A DNA stretch of 64,000 bases from Lactuca virosa. Lineage: Eukaryota; Streptophyta; Magnoliopsida; Asterales; Asteraceae. The DNA is taken from NCBI GenBank assembly GCA_928212115.1, contig CAKMRJ010005634.1, forward strand, positions 250,128,657 through 250,192,656, in the 5' to 3' direction. Shown piece after piece: positions 59,626 through 64,000 of the stretch. The translations under genes were made by a program, and so were the position numbers. The notes under the pieces were generated by a model that had not been told where the DNA came from, searched no databases, and was given only the letters and a program-made list of their open reading frames with translations. Positions within the stretch are counted from its first letter, which is position 1, and each line of letters begins with the position of its first letter.

Positions 59626-61045
59626 CTGAGAATACAAGCAGTTTTGAAAGAGTATCAGCATAAAGCTGGTGAGTTCATAAGCGATGTTTTTGTAATGAAA
59701 ACCGGTTGATGAATCTGTTAAAATGTTCGTACGTCTCCAAGAAAATCCAATATTTTATTTAGTGAAAGTGTGATGATATCAGTTCTATCTATGACTACTT
59801 AGTTTATGCTAGCCATGTATAAACCAATATCGAACATACTGTTGACTATGTGGATCTGCCCTAAGCCCACAACCAAACCAGGAACAGGAAATGAGGCGGA
59901 CGCCAGATATTCCACAGCCTATCGGATATTCTCCATACGTGGCCCTGATGCTTAAACTAACTAATTATAGAATTATCTATGAATGTTCGTTACTGAAATC
60001 TGTTGTAGCATAGGAAAATACTAGTTTGAATGTATGGTTAATACTATTCATAGTATGTATGTATTCTGTACAAAAACCATTGTATAGCATGTTCCCTTTG
60101 AAAACCCTAGCTACCACCAGTGTGTATAGTACGTTCTATTTGAAAACCCTGGCTACCACCAGTATGTATAGTAGTTTTATTACTTAAAATAAAACCAAGT
60201 AGTGTATCCCCTGGAATCCTCCAGTAATGTATAGTAGTTCTATTAATTAAAATAAAACTAATGAAGAATGAAATCCCGTAAACAAATGGTTAGTTTATAC
60301 TATTGTGAGTCGTATAACCATGCTTGACATGACTAATGACCTCAGCGATGTTCTTCAGGCGTCGTACAGTATGATATTTGTCACCCCTGGCATGCCTGCC
60401 TAACTGTAGCTAGCAGTTTAGGTGTGGGATTGTCAGTCCCGAATAGATCTATTAACAAATCTCAGGCTCTCCCTCCAGGAGACTCTGGTTACTCTAAATG
60501 TTGAGGATTTTACCAGTACCCAGATGGGTACAAATGAAGAGTGGTCTCACAATCATGTATTAACTAGTTTACGTGTGGTTCTGTAGTGATCTACTGTATT
60601 AAACTCTGTGTGTATATTGTATATGGTAATAATTATACTTAAATAATTATTAAATGTTGTTCTCTTGTAGTAATGTATGTCATAAACTAAATATGGCATA
60701 GTTTATGTGGTTACCCACGTATGTAATCTGAATTGATAAGAGCTATGTATTGAATTCCCCAAACTATACCTATTATAGTTTGATTGAAAAGTTATGTACT
60801 TGATTCTGAAAAACTATGAAATTATGTTTTCAAGTTGAAAACGTCCCTTATGCTCAGCATAGTACAAAAGGGATAAAATGTCTAAATGTTTCATAAAACG
60901 TGGCAAATCATTTAACTGTATCAATTGCATAAGTTTTAAACTTGTTGAAATCCTTTTGTTTTCGTTTCACAAAATCGTTTGTGTTTGGCTTGTATTCCCC
61001 CCTGAAATCATTAAAAATCTTAAAAGCGTAGGGGTATGAACTCAC
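59626..61045 (-). promoter_or_regulatory. Predicted leader-intron signals in G2 LTR
   Basis: A donor ACA|GTGAGTT starts at 61045 and the acceptor TTGTATTCTCAG|G ends at 59626, with GAACTCACC about 50 nt before it. The 1.42-kb span includes the structured module. Confidence 0.4.
60313..60491 (-). other. Conserved multi-hairpin LTR module, copy G2
   Basis: The outer pair is reduced to TAACCA/TGGTTA. The palindrome is AATAGATCTATT, where both flanks changed together relative to TATAGATCTATA. The hairpin GGGA-CTGACAA-TCCC (60440-60426) and GGCAGGCATGCC are kept. Confidence 0.68.
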
Positions 61046-61272
61046 TGTTAGTTGTGTACAAGCGTCAAATCAACGGACTGAAATGAAGACCCTCGAGTTG
61101 TAGTGTGGCACTTAACGGAACCCTAATAACAATTAAATACATATATGTATCTAAATTAGAAATTTCGTTAGATAGAGTGTTAGAAAAACACTTGCTTTCG
61201 GTTAAGGAATGTTACCGGGACTTGCTTGAATCGAGGAAAGTGAGTTTTTAGTCTAAAGCACCACTTAGGAAG

Positions 61273-61785
61273 TGTGTGTATGACCGTAAATTGGGTGTAC
61301 GGCCGTAAACAGGTGTACGGCCGTATACATGTGTACGGCCGTAGACAGTCTCTTGAATAGTGTACAGCCTTTGAAGGTTTGAAGGGTGTACGGCCGTAGA
61401 CTGGTGTACGATCGATGAATATTTGAAGACTTGAAGGGTGTACGGCCATACACTGAAGAACAGAGATGCTGAAATCGATGAAAAACATGTTCTAGGTGCT
61501 ACGAAATGACCCCCAATGGTGTTTTTCGATGTTTTCCCGAAAGAATAAGGGTGTTTTAGGGGTGTGCGGTCACAAGTCTAGAGAGAGAAGGAGTGGTTGT
61601 TCGGCTAGAAGAGTGTAAATGAGGGGTAGGGTCTCATATATGTAGGGGTTTTTGGTGGTCGGTGGTGGGGTCCACCCGACTCCGGCCGTAAACGAGTGTA
61701 CGGCCGTACACGGGTGTACGGCCGTACACGGGTGTACGGCCGTACATGGGTGTATGGCCGTGAACTCAAGTCAGACCGTGAACTC
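61273..61785 (-). repeat. GTGTACGGCCGTACAC palindrome clusters in G2 LTR
   Basis: Two clusters (61273-61452 and 61682-61785) of GTGTACGGCCGTACAC or close variants. The copy at 61696-61711 is a perfect 16-bp palindrome. A TATA-like CATATATGTA (61635-61644) lies between the clusters. The core CGGCCG is shared with element A; the flanks are not. Confidence 0.88.
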
Positions 61786-61984
61786 GGTCTTGTTCGAAGG
61801 AATTCCCGAAATTTCGCGTGGTTTTGGTTCCGACTCGAATATAGAACTCAAAATATATAATTAAATGATTTTTTTTCCAAACCAAAGGAAGTTGATGGAA
61901 CCCAATAAAACAAAATTTTATTAACGGAAATTGGTTAATGAAAACGGAAAAAGTTTCGGGTTGTCACATCATCCCCCCGTTAGA

Positions 61985-64000
61985 TGGAATTTCGTCCCAA
62001 AATTCAGACGCAGAGTACAAATCATGGACTCGGAAATAGATGAGGGTACTTCTATTTCATTGAATCTTCTCGTTCCCAAGTGAATTCAGGTCCCCGCTTG
62101 GCATTCCAGTGAACCTTCACTATCAGATACGACTTTGTTTCGTTCGTTTGACTTCCCGATCCATGATTTCTACGGGTTCTTCCACGAAGTGTAAGCTCTC
62201 GTGTAGTTCGATCTCATCGAAAGGTATCACAAGTGTCTCATCGGACATACACTTCTTTAGGTTCGGCACATGGAAGACGGGATGTACGTTGCTAAGCTCT
62301 CATGGTAGACAAAGTTTGTATGCTATGGGACCGATCCTAGCGAGGATCTCGAATGGTCTAATGTATCTCGGATTCAGCTTTCCATGCTTTCCGAAGCGTA
62401 TCATGCCTTTCCAGGGTGAGACCTTCAAAAGAACACGGTCACCAACCTGGAACTCCAAGGGTTTTCGTCTCTTATCGGCGTAGCTCTTTTGTCTATCTCT
62501 TGAAGCCTTTAGTCGCTCTCGGATTTGTACGATCTTTTCAGTAGTCTCTCGGATGATTTCTGGGCCCGTGAGAGTCCTATCGGGGACTTGACCCTTGACT
62601 AGCTGCGTGTCACCCACCTCAGCCCAGCACAGAGGGGATTTGCACTTACGACCATATCCAACTTAGTTCCAAGAGCCTTCTGTAGTGACTGCCAAAATCT
62701 CGAGGTAAACCTGCTATCTCGATCAGAGATAATGGATACAGGCACACCATGAAGGTGAACTATTTCTCGAATGTAGATTCGTGTCAGTCTCTCCATTTTG
62801 AAGTCTTCTTTGATTGGCAAAAAGTGGGCGGATTTAGTTAGTTGATCAACAATTACCCAGATGATGTCGTGCCCACTCGGAGACTTGGGCAACTTAGTGA
62901 TGAAATCCATTGTAATCCTTTCCCACTTTCACTCAGGTATTTATGGCTGCTGAAGTAGACCTGAGGACTTTTGATATTCTACCTTCACTTTGGCGCAAGT
63001 CAGGCACTTGCCCACGAAGGTAGCGATCTATGCTTTCATGTTCGGCCACCAATAAAGTTGTTTGAGATCCAGATACATCTTATCTGAACCTGGGTGAACG
63101 GAGTATCTAGTCTTGTGAGCTTCGTTCATGACAACCTCCCTGTAACCACCGTACTTCGGGGTCCAGATACGGTTCATGAAATAGTAAACTCCGTCTCCCT
63201 TGGCCTCTAAGTTCTTTTCCATTCCTCTCAAGGCTTCATCCGACATGTTCTCCGGTTTTAAGGCTTCCAGCTGAGCCTCTCTGAGTTGATCAGATAAGTG
63301 GGAATGGATGGTCATTGTCAGTGCCTTCACTCTACGACCTGAATACTCTTTCCGGCTAAAGGTATCCGCTACCACATTGGCCTTGCCGGGATGGTAGCGT
63401 ATTTCGCACTCGTAATCACTGAGTAGCTCTACCCATCGCCATTGCCTCATGTTAAACTCCTTCTGATCGAAGATATGCTGTAGGCTTTTATGGTCGGTGA
63501 AAACAGTGCACTTGGTTCCGTAGAGATAATGTCTCCAAATATTTAACGCAAAGACCACTGCTCCCAACTCTAGATCGTGAGTTGTGTAATTGACTTGGTG
63601 TGTTTTCAGTTGTCTCGATACATATGCAATAACCTTTCCTCGCTGCATGAGCACACAGCCTAGGCCCTGATTGGATGCATCACAGTAGACAACGAATTCC
63701 TCCGTCCCTTTGGGCAGAGACAGGATAGTTGCGCTGCATAGGGCCTACTTCAATGTTTGAAACGTAGTGTCTTGCTTTTCTCCCCAACTAAAGGTTACAC
63801 CTTTCTGTGTCAGGGTGGTTAAAGGCTTAGCAATTTTGGAGAAATTCTGGATAAACCTGCGATAGTAGCCAGCGAGACCAAGAATTGACGGATTTCTGTG
63901 GGTGTCTTCGGTGCTGACCAATTCTCAATCGCTTTGATCTTGGAAGGGTCCACATGTATGCCTTCCTCGCTAACCACGTGGCCAAGGAAGGTTACTTTTC
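61985..64000 (-). pseudogene. pol: RT end, RNase H, integrase and tail of G2 (broken)
   Basis: From the window end downwards: RT/connection (VTFLGHVVSEEG, frame change near 63885), RNase H (YVSRQL, DHKSLQHIFDQKE, RYHPGKANVVADTFSR) and the integrase zinc region (HPGSDKMYLDLKQLYWWP, ~63080), with stops near 63029 and 62935. MDFITKLPK (~62905) and SDRDSRFTSRFWQ (~62720) follow, then a deletion at 62653-62656. The GPY-like end (RYIRPFEILARIGP, ~62350) and the tail complete it. The deletion removes the AYHPQTDG region with the third catalytic residue, so the integrase is dead. Confidence 0.9.

Larger units (their letters stand above)
59384..61968 (-). repeat. 3' LTR of gypsy G2
   Basis: The LTR is 2585 bp, reading TGTGACAACCCG to GGGGGTGTGACA on the minus strand. 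It contains the CGGCCG palindrome clusters, GTGAGTTCATACCCC (61045), the structured module (60491-60313), GCTTATGAACTCACC (~59675) and CTTGTATTCTCAG (59626). Confidence 0.92.
59384..64000 (-). mobile_element. Gypsy element G2 (3' part)
   Basis: The left edge TGTCACACCCCC (59384) is in Copia-A gag. The 3' LTR ends at 61968 beside the polypurine tract complement (61969-61981), and integrase, RNase H and RT follow to the window end. Protein similarity to element A is very high while the LTRs have diverged strongly. The right end and target repeat (expected GGTTT) are outside the window. Confidence 0.92.

Noticed and set aside
1..64000. tRNA or rRNA genes
   Set aside because: Matches such as TGGTATCAGAGC are primer-binding sites beside LTRs, not tRNA genes; no cloverleaf with A and B boxes was found.

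Overview
This is plant nuclear DNA: an intron-containing gene, GT-AG introns, and dense nested LTR retrotransposons and MITEs. The element types, including long LTRs carrying an ACTCGTCGAGT palindrome array, remind me of Asteraceae (Lactuca-like) genomes; that is recollection, not proof.

Layout. (1) 1-20721 is a nested retrotransposon block. An old minus-strand gypsy-like element (P2, 15083-20721) holds a second one (P1, 5' LTR 846-15082). The P1 LTR was split by a complete plus-strand Ty3/gypsy element (A, 1420-13857, duplicated target TATTA). A was in turn split by a solo LTR (B, 7548-10279, target GGTTA). A copia LTR end (1-314) lies in P1's leader. (2) 20722-30805 is a gene-bearing, low-copy island. 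It holds one intact five-exon gene for a small DnaJ protein (28177-29938) and several DNA transposons with visible target duplications: two PIF/Harbinger, one Mutator-like foldback and two hAT MITEs. One hAT MITE sits in intron 4 of the DnaJ gene. (3) 30806-64000 is a second nested block built on a minus-strand copia element (Copia-A, about 30985 to 59383 and beyond). Into it went a solo LTR X (31704-38317, target ATTTA), itself hit by solo LTR Y (31812-34862, target ATAGC). It also received Copia-B (41007-58561, target GGTTA), itself hit by non-autonomous gypsy element N (43370-53124, target AAGTC). Finally gypsy element G2 (59384 to beyond the window end) inserted in the gag gene.

None of the retrotransposon coding regions I could follow is intact; stops, frameshifts, one microhomology deletion and poly-G expansions are visible. 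The DnaJ gene is the only gene I judge functional.

The most interesting signal is in the LTRs. Eight different LTRs share a donor-like GTGAG box and a downstream GAACTCAC box, and most also show a CAG acceptor, as if each LTR carried a leader intron. In five gypsy LTR families the predicted intron contains a ~180-nt module closed by TTATAACCA/TGGTTATAA, with inner hairpins that show compensatory changes between families. In three families, family-specific palindrome arrays lie on both sides of the TATA box.
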